From contig JAPOYU010000080.1 in assembly GCA_026706395.1 (NCBI GenBank), forward strand, positions 1 through 48,547: DNA of 48,547 nt, written 5' to 3'. A program made the position numbers and the translations under genes. Every line of letters begins with the position of its first letter. Positions within the stretch are counted from its first letter, which is position 1. The notes under the pieces were generated by a model that saw only the letters and a list, made by a program, of their open reading frames with translations, made no database searches and had not been told where the DNA came from. Below are positions 1-6,799 of this stretch, in pieces. Source of the DNA: Chloroflexota bacterium. GTDB taxonomy: Bacteria; Chloroflexota; Anaerolineae; Aggregatilineales; Phototrophicaceae.

Positions 1-91
1 GTGGTGGCGGCGCTGGTTTGGGCTTTGGCCTGGTCGGCCTACCGCCGCTAGGAGTTCCATCAATCGGTGTCATCTCTGGACGTAACGACAT
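1..91 (-). CDS. Start of an unknown Pro/Lys-rich protein (partial, runs off the left edge)
   Basis: On the minus strand an ATG at 91-89 follows a GAGGTGGAG ribosome-binding sequence. It opens a frame that stays open to the window edge and reads MSLRPEMTPIDGTPSGG, then an Arg/Pro/Lys-rich run ending in three prolines. The N-terminus looks disordered and gives no function. Its position is informative: it starts just after the conserved spacer that follows the tail-domain copy at 223-591. That is the same arrangement as the gene at 3651, which follows the sister copy of that spacer and also starts with a disordered, Pro-rich stretch. I therefore read it as the cargo gene of the left cassette. 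Only 30 codons are visible. Confidence 0.5.
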   Translation of the reverse strand, partial: MSLRPEMTPIDGTPSGGRPTRPKPKPAPPP

Positions 92-103
92 CTCTCCACC
101 TCG

Positions 104-421
104 CTAATCATCAACTCAGTCTGTGAATAAGGGGGACGCGCAGCCTGCCCTGTCACAAGCCATCCGCGCGGCGCGGCGCTTACTTCAATAACTCACATTG
201 AATACATGATAGTATATTTGTTCTAGTATTGCAACTGCTTTGCTGCGCCGGCAACACGGATAGTCGCGGTGCGCTCGCCATTCTGATTGGCCGCCGGATG
301 GATCGATTGCACCCAGCCGGAAAAGTGGCGGCGGGTGGTCGTCCCATCATTCGATTCGACCTTCACTGGGCGCAGCGGCGCCAGCTTACCACTCAGCGGA
401 CCAGCGCTGTTCTCCGGCGTG
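104..421. repeat. Left arm of a large imperfect inverted repeat
   Basis: The reverse complement of 104-421 matches 3328-3643. The match covers the C-terminal half of the tail-domain ORF, its stop codon and about 120 bases of non-coding DNA. By eye the coding part is about 80-92% identical. The non-coding part holds a 34-base stretch with one mismatch (147-180) and a perfect 20-base block (106-125). The inner parts of the two tail ORFs (N-terminal halves) are much more divergent. Confidence 0.8.
206..224 (-). promoter_or_regulatory. Candidate promoter or regulator half-site in the conserved spacer (left copy)
   Basis: Read on the minus strand, AGAACA (224-219) is followed by AAATAT and TATCAT (211-206), a -10-like hexamer, just downstream of the tail ORF. 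The same arrangement is kept in the right copy at 3524-3542. AGAACA resembles one arm of a LexA-type box, but no second arm is present. It could drive the gene that starts at 91. This rests on conservation between two copies only. Confidence 0.25.
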
Positions 422-591
422 AAGCGCCTGTCCTCGTTGCGCAGGATGAGGCGAAGCTGCGCGTCATTGCCCACATCCCTATACGCCTGCTGGAAACCGA
501 GCGTCCACTTGGCGGACAAGACGCGAGCCGTCTCGTCCGTGTAGTTGCCGTCTCGATCCCAGTCTATGCCGATGATCCATCTTGTTGTCAT
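223..591 (-). CDS. Phage-tail-like N-terminal domain protein, truncated (122 aa)
   Basis: The ATG at 591 follows AAGGAG at good spacing. The protein starts MTTRWIIGIDWDRDG and carries the core LRNEDRRFTPENSAGPLSG, then LAPLRPVKVE and FSGWVQSI. From my knowledge of the family, this pattern (DWxxDGxF, then DRRFSPENSSSPLYGxLxPxRPV, then FxGWI) is the N-terminal domain of larger phage-tail-like proteins in bacteria. Here the protein stops right after the domain, at AAKQLQY. The intact start site suggests expression is possible, but the usual long C-terminal part is missing. It is the left, inverted partner of the ORF at 3157-3525. It may be a truncated remnant or a small stand-alone module; I cannot tell which. 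Confidence 0.65.
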   Translation of the reverse strand: MTTRWIIGIDWDRDGNYTDETARVLSAKWTLGFQQAYRDVGNDAQLRLILRNEDRRFTPENSAGPLSGKLAPLRPVKVESNDGTTTRRHFSGWVQSIHPAANQNGERTATIRVAGAAKQLQY

Positions 592-689
592 TGCTTTTTG
601 CTCCTTTATGATCCGTTATTCGGAATGATGAACATCTATGGCTGCTGGTGAATCAGGCGTATCCTCCTTCGTCTATTTGGGTGACCAGC

Positions 690-1011
690 TAATTTCGGAT
701 ATGCTGCAATCCAAGTCTGTTAACTGTTGCAATCCCGTGCCATCCCGTTTTATCTTGAACAGTTGACCACCATTGTTCTCGTATCGCAAATTGCTTTAAT
801 TTGTCAGCGACACAAGCCCATGCATTCGCCAGAGGATTCGCCGCATCCTCATTCTCCGGCGAAAAGCGGCGGTCGCGGTTGTCCAATACCAAATTCAGCA
901 CTAAATTTCTAGCGATGTCCTCAAAAGGCTCGCGGAAGCATAGAAACCAGTTGACCCAGACAGTCCGCTCAGTGACGATGTCATCGCCATGGTTTCCTGA
1001 ATTGGGTCTTC
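690..1011 (-). pseudogene. Decayed copy of the tail-like N-terminal domain
   Basis: Read on the minus strand from about 1011, the frame gives NSGNHGDDIVTERTVWVNWF, then LCFREPFEDI and LVLDNRDRRFSPENEDAANP. This aligns with the DDIT/WF/RRFSPEN core of the tail-domain ORFs at 223-591, 3157-3525 and 6436-6684. The start and first strand are missing. After PENED the similarity fades and the frame ends near 690. It lies directly upstream of, and co-oriented with, the copy at 591-223. Its upstream end abuts a plus-strand fragment of a different gene, so a rearrangement breakpoint lies near 985-1010. Confidence 0.6.
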
Positions 1012-1077
1012 TACCGGATCACCGGCGGAGAAATCGGATTTACTGATGACCCTGCTGGCGAGAACTGGCGAGCGTTT

Positions 1078-1551
1078 ATGGATGAGAACATGACAGCCTG
1101 GCTCCGAAACGCAATAGTGCATAATGCACGCAGGGATATTAGCAACCTACCGGTCTTCCTCGAGCATAATAGGGTACCGGGTTTCGTTGGAATGGCCAGG
1201 GTACGCGACAGGTATGATGAAGCGGTTATCCGGACAGTGCCCTCGACAGCCGGTGGGAATACCACGGTGGTCGATGAATTGACGGCAGGGGATGAGGTCG
1301 CAGTGATTGGTCAAGATAAGGGACCGATTGGTGACATACCCGATCAGCCTTGGGTTGCGATCAATTGGAATGGAACAAAACGCTGGATGGCCAGGTTCCT
1401 TTTGGATATGTCAGCTATTCCGGGCGACGTTCCTACTCCTCCAGAAGAGGTGTGGTCGGACTTTGACGGCGATTTCTCACGCGCAAGCGGCGAGGAGTTC
1501 TTCTTTGATCTGGTGAGGCATTTTGACGAAGGTGTTGGGAATGATTCGTAA
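1078..1551 (+). CDS. 5'-truncated protein with an SH3b-like domain, possibly the tail of a protease-like protein
   Basis: From the first ATG at 1078 the protein is 157 aa. The same frame is open upstream to about 976 and reads GFLNWVFYRITGG, FTDD and WRAFMDENMTAWL, which I recognise as the kind of sequence found at the C-terminus of zincin-type proteins. So the real gene probably began further upstream and was cut. Residues about 45-115 (AVIRTVPS, then VVDELTAGDEVAVIGQ, then PWVAINWNGTKRWMARFLL) look like a bacterial SH3 (SH3b) domain. There is no ribosome-binding site at 1078. The 3' end overlaps the next gene's ATG (1541) by 11 bases, so the two were probably translationally coupled. Function unknown. 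Confidence 0.5.
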   Translation: MDENMTAWLRNAIVHNARRDISNLPVFLEHNRVPGFVGMARVRDRYDEAVIRTVPSTAGGNTTVVDELTAGDEVAVIGQDKGPIGDIPDQPWVAINWNGTKRWMARFLLDMSAIPGDVPTPPEEVWSDFDGDFSRASGEEFFFDLVRHFDEGVGNDS

Positions 1552-2587
1552 AACAGTAATCACACTTGCGGTTCTGCTTACTTGCAGCGTCAGTTTTGCG
1601 CATGGAGATGAAGAATTCTGCGATCCACGTGAGGATTGGACCTGCTTTCCGGGTTCAACATTCTCTGTCGACAACATCCATCTTGTGCATGACATGCTCG
1701 GCCGGGAAGGTCCGCATTATCTCGACGGGATTTGGCACGAAACTGAACCAATTCTTGTGGACCTGTTTGATTCGAAGACCAAGCCATCGATTGTAGGAAT
1801 GCTCAGTTGGGATAGCGCCGATGGCCCTGATTACGGATTCCCAACATCGGCAAAACCGCTCGAGTGCTATCCGTCCTCTCGCAATGTCTGGGATACACTC
1901 CATTTCATTCGATATCGTGAGGGCCTCTATGTATGGGATCATTCGCGACAAGAGGATCAAATGGTACTGCCCGTGAGCAATGGAGAGGTTTCTAGGCTAC
2001 TGGTCCACCCTGATGGCGAATGGCTTCTGGCCGTGACCGAAAACGCGAAGCTGTATCAGATTGAATCTCGGCTCTGGTCCGCCACAGAAATTAGCCTTCC
2101 GCGCGCCGACGATCATGCGCTAGACAAGGTGGCGCTTTCGAGCGACGGGAGGTTGTTTGCCGCTGCTGGTGGCGGGACACTTGGCGTCTGGGATACAGGC
2201 ACCTGGGAGGCGTGGGAGCCAAAGCCTTTGGTGAATGGCGAGACAGAAGTAATTCGATTTGCGGCTGATTCTACACATCTGCTGGTCTCGTATGGAACAG
2301 CTGTAAGCCGTTGGTCACTGATAAACAAGAGCTTGGTTTATGTAGAGCAGTCAGAGCCATTCGAATGCTTTCTGTCCTTCATATCTTTGACCATCACATC
2401 TGACAAGATTCTGACCGGGACAACTGGCGGAAGCCTGCTCGTGTGGGATCTATTCCGTGAGAAGTTTCTATTCGAACTGCCTGTGAGCAACGGAGAAGTC
2501 ACCGAGTTATTGACTCGTCCTTCAGGGGAGAGTGTCTTGGCAGTAGTCGATAAAGAAAGGCTATATCATGTTGATTTGAAACGTTGA
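1541..2587 (+). CDS. Secreted WD40-type beta-propeller protein, 5' part (cut by an in-frame TGA)
   Basis: The start at 1541 gives MIRKTVITLAVLLTCSVSFA, a clear Sec signal peptide; the ATG overlaps the end of the preceding frame. After it come WD40-like blades: PDGEWLLAVTENAKLYQI, then SSDGRLFAAAGGGTLGVWD, then a block ending GGSLLVWDL. The frame ends at TGA 2585-2587, but the same frame continues at once with three more blades (2591-3124). A 510-base tandem repeat spans the break, and in the first repeat unit the position of this TGA is TGG (Trp, 2075-2077). The product was therefore most likely one protein of about 527 aa, exported and acting as a protein-binding scaffold. It is either a recent nonsense mutant or makes a truncated 348-aa propeller. 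Confidence 0.7.
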   Translation: MIRKTVITLAVLLTCSVSFAHGDEEFCDPREDWTCFPGSTFSVDNIHLVHDMLGREGPHYLDGIWHETEPILVDLFDSKTKPSIVGMLSWDSADGPDYGFPTSAKPLECYPSSRNVWDTLHFIRYREGLYVWDHSRQEDQMVLPVSNGEVSRLLVHPDGEWLLAVTENAKLYQIESRLWSATEISLPRADDHALDKVALSSDGRLFAAAGGGTLGVWDTGTWEAWEPKPLVNGETEVIRFAADSTHLLVSYGTAVSRWSLINKSLVYVEQSEPFECFLSFISLTITSDKILTGTTGGSLLVWDLFREKFLFELPVSNGEVTELLTRPSGESVLAVVDKERLYHVDLKR

Positions 2588-2985
2588 TCTGTGGCTGAAA
2601 TCAACTTGTCAGGCGGCGAAGATCAAATTTTCGATGCATTGGCGATTTCGAGCGATGGTCAACTGCTAGCTGCTGCGGGTGGTGGAACACTTCGAGTTTG
2701 GGATACAGGCACTTGGGAGGCGTGGGAGCCAAAGCCTACGCATGATGACACGGTAGGCATACTGAAGCTTACTGACGACGATACTCGCCTGCTGATCTCG
2801 TCGGGAACAGCGGTAGGCCGCTGGTCATTGCTTGACAGACGCTTAACACATGGCGAGCAATTAGAACCCTATAGCAGTAGGCACCTGTGCATCATTAGAG
2901 AAGGCGATATAAGCCTTGACAGTAGCCTGCTCATGACAGGCGATGATTGCGGTCAGTACCGCGCTTGGGATTTGGCGGCCGGCAC
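1966..2985 (+). repeat. Tandem 510-bp repeat inside the propeller gene
   Basis: Marker sequences recur exactly 510 bases apart with no indel. GTGAGCAA near 1973 recurs near 2483; GGATACAGGC at 2191 recurs at 2701. The encoded text repeats as VSNGEV, then SSDG, AAAGGGTL and WDTGTWEAWEPKP. The two units differ at many positions, so the duplication is old, except around WDTGTWEAWEPKP, which is almost unchanged. Confidence 0.8.
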
Positions 2986-3124
2986 AGAAATATACATTCC
3001 GCAACTTCATAAGGCACAGAATCGCATCCCGGTTACAGTTATGCAGTTCAGCCCGGATGGCCGTGTCCTGTTTGTGGGTAGCTATGCTGGATTCGGTATG
3101 CTGTTTGTTCACCAACCCGAGTGA
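2591..3124 (+). CDS. WD40-type beta-propeller, 3' part of the interrupted gene
   Basis: This is in the same frame as 1541-2587, separated only by TGA and one codon. It can be called from GTG 2591 (177 aa), but I see no ribosome-binding site there and no signal peptide, so it was probably the C-terminal half of the upstream protein. Blades visible: SSDGQLLAAAGGGTLRVWD, then TGDDCGQYRAWDL, then FSPDGRVLFVGSYAG near the end. If it is made alone it would stay in the cytoplasm. The next gene (3157) follows after 32 bases with a strong ribosome-binding site. Confidence 0.55.
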   Translation: MAEINLSGGEDQIFDALAISSDGQLLAAAGGGTLRVWDTGTWEAWEPKPTHDDTVGILKLTDDDTRLLISSGTAVGRWSLLDRRLTHGEQLEPYSSRHLCIIREGDISLDSSLLMTGDDCGQYRAWDLAAGTEIYIPQLHKAQNRIPVTVMQFSPDGRVLFVGSYAGFGMLFVHQPE

Positions 3125-3156
3125 GATCGATAGTCTATCAAAAAGGAGGAGGCAAA

Positions 3157-3525
3157 ATGCCAACAAAGTGGAAAGTCGAAGTAGATTGGAACCGGGACGG
3201 CACTTACTCCGAAGTCACAGAATATGTGACCGAGCTGCAGTGGTTTCTCGGATTCCGCGCGCCCTATATGGGCACAGCATCGGAGGCGTACCTGCACTTG
3301 ACCCTGAACAATGCGGACAAGCGCTTCTCGCCGGAGAACAGCAGCGGCCCGCTATACGGGAATCTGGCGCCGCTGCGCCCGGTGAAGGTCGAGTCGCACG
3401 ACGGCACGACCACGCGCCGGCACTTCTCGGGCTGGGTGCAATCAATCCATCCGGCGGCCAATCAGAGTGGCGAGCGCACCGCGACCGTCCGTGTTGCTGG
3501 AGCAGCAAAGAATTTACAACACTAG
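3157..3525 (+). CDS. Phage-tail-like N-terminal domain protein, truncated (122 aa)
   Basis: The ATG at 3157 follows AAGGAGGAGG at about five bases, a near-perfect ribosome-binding site. The protein starts MPTKWKVEVDWNRDGTYSE and carries LTLNNADKRFSPENSSGPLY, LAPLRPVKVES and FSGWVQSIHPAAN, and stops at AAKNLQH. It is the right, inverted partner of 223-591. Residues from about 68 onward are nearly identical between the two, while the first 60 differ widely. Known relatives carry this domain at the start of long tail or adhesin-like proteins; here nothing follows it. It sits between a propeller gene and a protease-like gene. Confidence 0.65.
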   Translation: MPTKWKVEVDWNRDGTYSEVTEYVTELQWFLGFRAPYMGTASEAYLHLTLNNADKRFSPENSSGPLYGNLAPLRPVKVESHDGTTTRRHFSGWVQSIHPAANQSGERTATVRVAGAAKNLQH

Positions 3526-3643
3526 AACAAATATGCTATCATGTATTCATTGTGAGTTGTTGAAGTAAGCGCCGCGCCCCGCGGATGGCTTGTGACAGGG
3601 CGAATCCACGAGGCGCGATCACAGACTGAGTTGATGATTTAGG
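3328..3643. repeat. Right arm of the large imperfect inverted repeat
   Basis: This is the partner of 104-421 in opposite orientation, containing the 3' half of the tail ORF, its TAG stop (3523-3525) and the conserved spacer up to the ribosome-binding site of the next gene. The perfect 20-base block is 3620-3639. Recombination between the arms would invert about 2.9 kb and swap the upstream halves of the two tail ORFs. Confidence 0.8.
3524..3542 (+). promoter_or_regulatory. Candidate promoter or regulator half-site in the conserved spacer (right copy)
   Basis: AGAACA (3524-3529), partly inside the tail ORF's stop codon, is followed by TATCAT (3537-3542). Both are kept in the left copy. It may supply a promoter for the gene at 3651. 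The second arm of a LexA-type palindrome is absent. Confidence 0.25.
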
Positions 3644-3650
3644 AGAGTAG

Positions 3651-5165
3651 ATGATGGCGAACCGACGCAGTAGATTGCAGGACTATTATGAACAGCTCCT
3701 CGGAGGTAAGCCATCGAATGGGGGCACGGAACAAGACGCAGAGGAATCGTCTGCCGAGTCTGAGCAGGACCTCGTTTTCCCGTGGCTTATACCACAGCCT
3801 CGGCCGGAACCGGAGCCGGAAGTGATATCTGTTACTCCGATGGTCAACATAGTCTCCAGTAATCCGCCGGATGAAACTTATGGGTCGACAGACGGGCAAT
3901 CAACCGGGCAAGCGTCCGGTGCGGATTCTGACAGGCAAGGCAGCACAGATGCTTCTCAAATAGACATGCTACCGGATATTGTGGAAGTGCAGGAAGACTT
4001 TGGCGCTGGTGGATTGGTTGACGGCATAGGCCCTGATCGCTTGCATGCTTTCAGCAATCTTGAATTTCTCCGTGTAAAGCAAGACATAGAAACGCGTCCG
4101 CTAATATTTCAGCATTGCTTTCAACATTCTACATCGCGGCAGGACGCCTTGGAGTGCATTTATGCATTCCCGCCAGACTTTGATGAGGATGAGCTAAGGT
4201 ATCTAGAGCAGATTGCGGATCGAGTGGGGCACGATTTACTCGTAGCGATGGGCGGGGATTCAGATGGTGAAAATGGCAGCGACTTTACAGTTCCTTATGA
4301 GTCTCTAGTCAGGTATGAAGAGCATCTGGAAGATAAGTACGGATTTCAGATTAAATGGGGCGAAGCATCTGACCGGACAAATATGGCGGTGCAGTTAAAC
4401 AACTTAGAAAAAGCCATCGGTTACATACTCAACTACCTTGCAAAGGAGGTATATGGCGATGAGAGCTTAGCATTGGAGGCTTTTCAACAGCACTTTAGCC
4501 AATCCAAGTTTGGCCAATTGGAGATTCAACTCGGAACAGAAAGTGATCCCAATGACAAAGGGTATGGTTCTGTGCCACTACCATACTATGACGACGAAGG
4601 CGAACTCATTAATACGGATTTGGAAGCGCTAAGAAAGACGTATCTAGGAAGCGCAGTCGATATCCCGACCATTGTGCATGAGTTTGGATATGTCATAGAT
4701 AGGAGCAAAGGCTTCACAGCGTATCTTGAGGAGACAGTTCCGAACCCTGCAGAGCCATCAGAAGAGATTTCGCGCTTAGCGGCCGAATCTGGAAATTACT
4801 TTAATGAGGTTAATGAAGGCTGGCGGAGCCAATATTCATTCAACCTGAATCGGAACGTTTTGGATCTCGCAATCGAGGGCTTCGTCGCCAAGCAGTTCTT
4901 TGCGGCTGAGCTGTGGGCGGATCTTTTCATGACGGCGGTTCTATCTGGCGAGGGGTTCGAAGTTGAGTCCGTGAAGGACAGAACCTCCGATGAGGACGAT
5001 CCCATTGGAATTTTCGAGACGTTTGACGATCCGGACGGGCCCATTTTTGTATGCGGCGTGAACGCTCCGTGTTTTGACCGTGCGGTAGAGTGGGAAGATA
5101 CGAAGTTTGCGGACGCCGCTCAATTTTGTCTACCCAAAGTATTTCTTGCGTTGCTGTCAGGATAA
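3651..5165 (+). CDS. Unknown protein with a degenerate zinc-metallopeptidase-like motif (HEFGY)
   Basis: The protein has 504 aa, with ATG 3651 preceded by AGGAG. The first 110 residues are low-complexity and acidic/Pro-rich (QPRPEPEPEV near 50) with no signal peptide. The rest is globular. At residues 339-350 it reads PTIVHEFGYVID, which matches the active-site helix of zincin peptidases (TxxHExGHxxD) except that the second zinc-binding His is Tyr347 (codon TAT, 4689-4691; CAT would restore it). Further on, AAELWADLFM (418-427) resembles the E..AD.F segment that holds the third ligand. I infer a peptidase fold that has lost normal zinc binding, or one just mutated. It follows the conserved spacer of the right cassette, and 13 bases separate it from the next propeller gene, so the two are likely co-transcribed. 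Confidence 0.5.
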   Translation: MMANRRSRLQDYYEQLLGGKPSNGGTEQDAEESSAESEQDLVFPWLIPQPRPEPEPEVISVTPMVNIVSSNPPDETYGSTDGQSTGQASGADSDRQGSTDASQIDMLPDIVEVQEDFGAGGLVDGIGPDRLHAFSNLEFLRVKQDIETRPLIFQHCFQHSTSRQDALECIYAFPPDFDEDELRYLEQIADRVGHDLLVAMGGDSDGENGSDFTVPYESLVRYEEHLEDKYGFQIKWGEASDRTNMAVQLNNLEKAIGYILNYLAKEVYGDESLALEAFQQHFSQSKFGQLEIQLGTESDPNDKGYGSVPLPYYDDEGELINTDLEALRKTYLGSAVDIPTIVHEFGYVIDRSKGFTAYLEETVPNPAEPSEEISRLAAESGNYFNEVNEGWRSQYSFNLNRNVLDLAIEGFVAKQFFAAELWADLFMTAVLSGEGFEVESVKDRTSDEDDPIGIFETFDDPDGPIFVCGVNAPCFDRAVEWEDTKFADAAQFCLPKVFLALLSG

Positions 5166-5178
5166 AGGGAGCTGGATA

Positions 5179-6300
5179 ATGAAATGGCTGATGTTGTGCT
5201 TAATGGCCGCTGGCATGATATGGGTAAGCCCCTTCACGTCTGCGCAGGATCGAGGAATTGCGACAGCGATCGACTGGAATCCGGATGGTGAAACGATAGC
5301 GATTGGCAGCATCACTGGCGTCTGGTTATTCGACAATGAGTTTAACGAATTGGGACATGTTGAATTCAAGAATGTCGAGCAATCCAAAACCGATTTTGTC
5401 GGTTCGCCATTGTACCTCGCTTGGAATGCTACAGGTAATTTGCTCGCCGTCGGCTTGCCAGAGTATTCGACGGAGTGTCCCATCCGAATTATAGACGTCA
5501 ATAAGCTTCAGGTCATAAGCGAAATTGAGTTAGGGTCTCTCGCGCCCGCGATACTCTGGCATCCAGAAGACAATATGGTCTTGTCTGGACCAGCGATTGG
5601 CGCGATTCAAATCTGGGATGCGCTGACAAGGAAAGAGCTGTCTTACATTGAATTCGATGAACTTCATGCAAGAACGACAGCTTTGTGCTGGCTTACGGAG
5701 GACACTGTCGCCATTGCTAGGCGATGGAATGCAGCTGACTATGACATTGATATTGTAGACATCGCCGCAAGCAGAATACTGAGTACATTCCACCATCACT
5801 CGATCGGCACATCGGATTGCAATCGTAAGAGACAGCTCATATCGATAACAGGGTATCTTGTTGATCTGAAAACTGGCGAAGATGCTCAGGTGTTCAACGA
5901 TGCTGTCTTCGTCCCGGTCGAAAACGAGTATACGGACGGGTATTTCCGACACGTATTGGCCGTATCGTGGTCACCGGATTCCCGACGCTTTGTAATGCAT
6001 CAAGAAGGGTGCCAGGTTCATGTATTTGACGCAGCTACAGGCGAATCATTGGCTAAACTCTCAGGAGGAGTATTCCATGATGGCGCATATTCACGTTTTC
6101 CAGACTCGATTGCATGGCACCCGGACGGCACGCGCTTTGCGGTTGTAGGACAGTTTGGTGACATTCGGGTGTGGAGTGCTGAGACGTATCACCTGCTACA
6201 ACGATTCGATGGCTTTAGTATGAATGATTTGGGAGGGTGGCTTATGCATGCTAGTGCAGACGTATTGCACGAGGCCATGCGTGAATGTGACTTGCAGTGA
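5179..6300 (+). CDS. Secreted WD40-type beta-propeller protein
   Basis: The start at 5179 is supported by AAGGGAG and by the signal peptide it creates, MKWLMLCLMAAGMIWVSPFT, cut near SAQ. The mature protein (about 350 aa) is made of WD40-like blades: IDWNPDGETIAIGS, WNATGNLLAVGL, WHPEDNMVLSG with IQIWDA, SWSPDSRRFV and WHPDGTRFAVVGQFGDIRVW. It should fold as one propeller outside the membrane and bind other proteins; no enzymatic motif is visible. It is probably in one operon with the protease-like gene before it. A tail-domain fragment lies downstream, as with the first propeller. Confidence 0.7.
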   Translation: MKWLMLCLMAAGMIWVSPFTSAQDRGIATAIDWNPDGETIAIGSITGVWLFDNEFNELGHVEFKNVEQSKTDFVGSPLYLAWNATGNLLAVGLPEYSTECPIRIIDVNKLQVISEIELGSLAPAILWHPEDNMVLSGPAIGAIQIWDALTRKELSYIEFDELHARTTALCWLTEDTVAIARRWNAADYDIDIVDIAASRILSTFHHHSIGTSDCNRKRQLISITGYLVDLKTGEDAQVFNDAVFVPVENEYTDGYFRHVLAVSWSPDSRRFVMHQEGCQVHVFDAATGESLAKLSGGVFHDGAYSRFPDSIAWHPDGTRFAVVGQFGDIRVWSAETYHLLQRFDGFSMNDLGGWLMHASADVLHEAMRECDLQ

Positions 6301-6435
6301 ATCCGCAAGTAGAAAGGGGTTTAGACAAAGTTTTGAGCGGTTAATCCGGATTTCTAAATCGACTTGCCCAGTGGCTTCGCTGACTGGCAATAGGATAAAT
6401 CGGCTAGAGGACAAAATAGGAAAGGGAAGCAAAAG

Positions 6436-6684
6436 ATGTCAACAAGCTGGACAGTCGCGATCGACTGGGATCGAGACGGGGAGTTCAGCGGGGAACACGA
6501 TGATATCACGCAGCGTGTTCAATTAGCCGAATGGTTTGTGGGGATGCAGAGTCCCTACCAACTCACAGCGGAAGGTTCGACGCTGATGATGCGTCTGAAC
6601 AACGTGGTAAAGCTCTCTGCTAGGGTACCGGTGCTGTGTGCCCGTAAGGCAACGAAGAACAGTTGCGCTTCAGTCCGCGTATAG
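6436..6684 (+). pseudogene. Third plus-orientation copy of the tail-like domain, broken in the middle
   Basis: An ATG at 6436 after GGAAAGGGAAGC starts MSTSWTVAIDWDRDGEFSGE, then DDITQRVQLAEWFVGMQSPY and LMMRLNN, in good agreement with the other tail-domain copies. Exactly where DRRFSPEN should follow, the sequence becomes unrelated (VVKLSARVPVL) and ends at 6684. The copy was therefore cut inside the domain by a rearrangement. Neither the conserved spacer nor a cargo gene follows. Confidence 0.6.
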
Positions 6685-6799
6685 AACTTATTGAATACTC
6701 GCAACCAGCTATCTGGGATATGTTCAAAGGATAGTGGAGTTGTCTCTGCGCCCGCAGCTTTGAAGCGCCTCACTCACCGGAACCGTCGTTGTCCGCGAA

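Noticed and set aside
1..107. Plus-strand open frames at the left edge (Gly-rich, ending at TAA 105-107, and a short hydrophobic one ending at 51)
   Set aside because: The minus strand here has a start codon with a strong ribosome-binding site in the same position as the cargo start of the sister cassette, which explains the sequence better.
2585..2587. Recoding of TGA as Trp or selenocysteine in the propeller gene
   Set aside because: Several intact genes here end in TGA (stops at 6300, 37492, 42103, 43500), and no selenocysteine-type hairpin is apparent after it; a nonsense mutation is simpler.
3524..3542. LexA/SOS box in the conserved spacer
   Set aside because: Only one AGAACA arm is present; the GTTCT arm at the right distance is missing in both copies.
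3157..5165. A classical toxin/immunity or DGR (diversity-generating retroelement) system
   Set aside because: There is no reverse transcriptase, no template repeat with A-specific variation, and no small immunity-like gene paired with a toxin; the variable part is at the N-terminal side of the tail ORFs.
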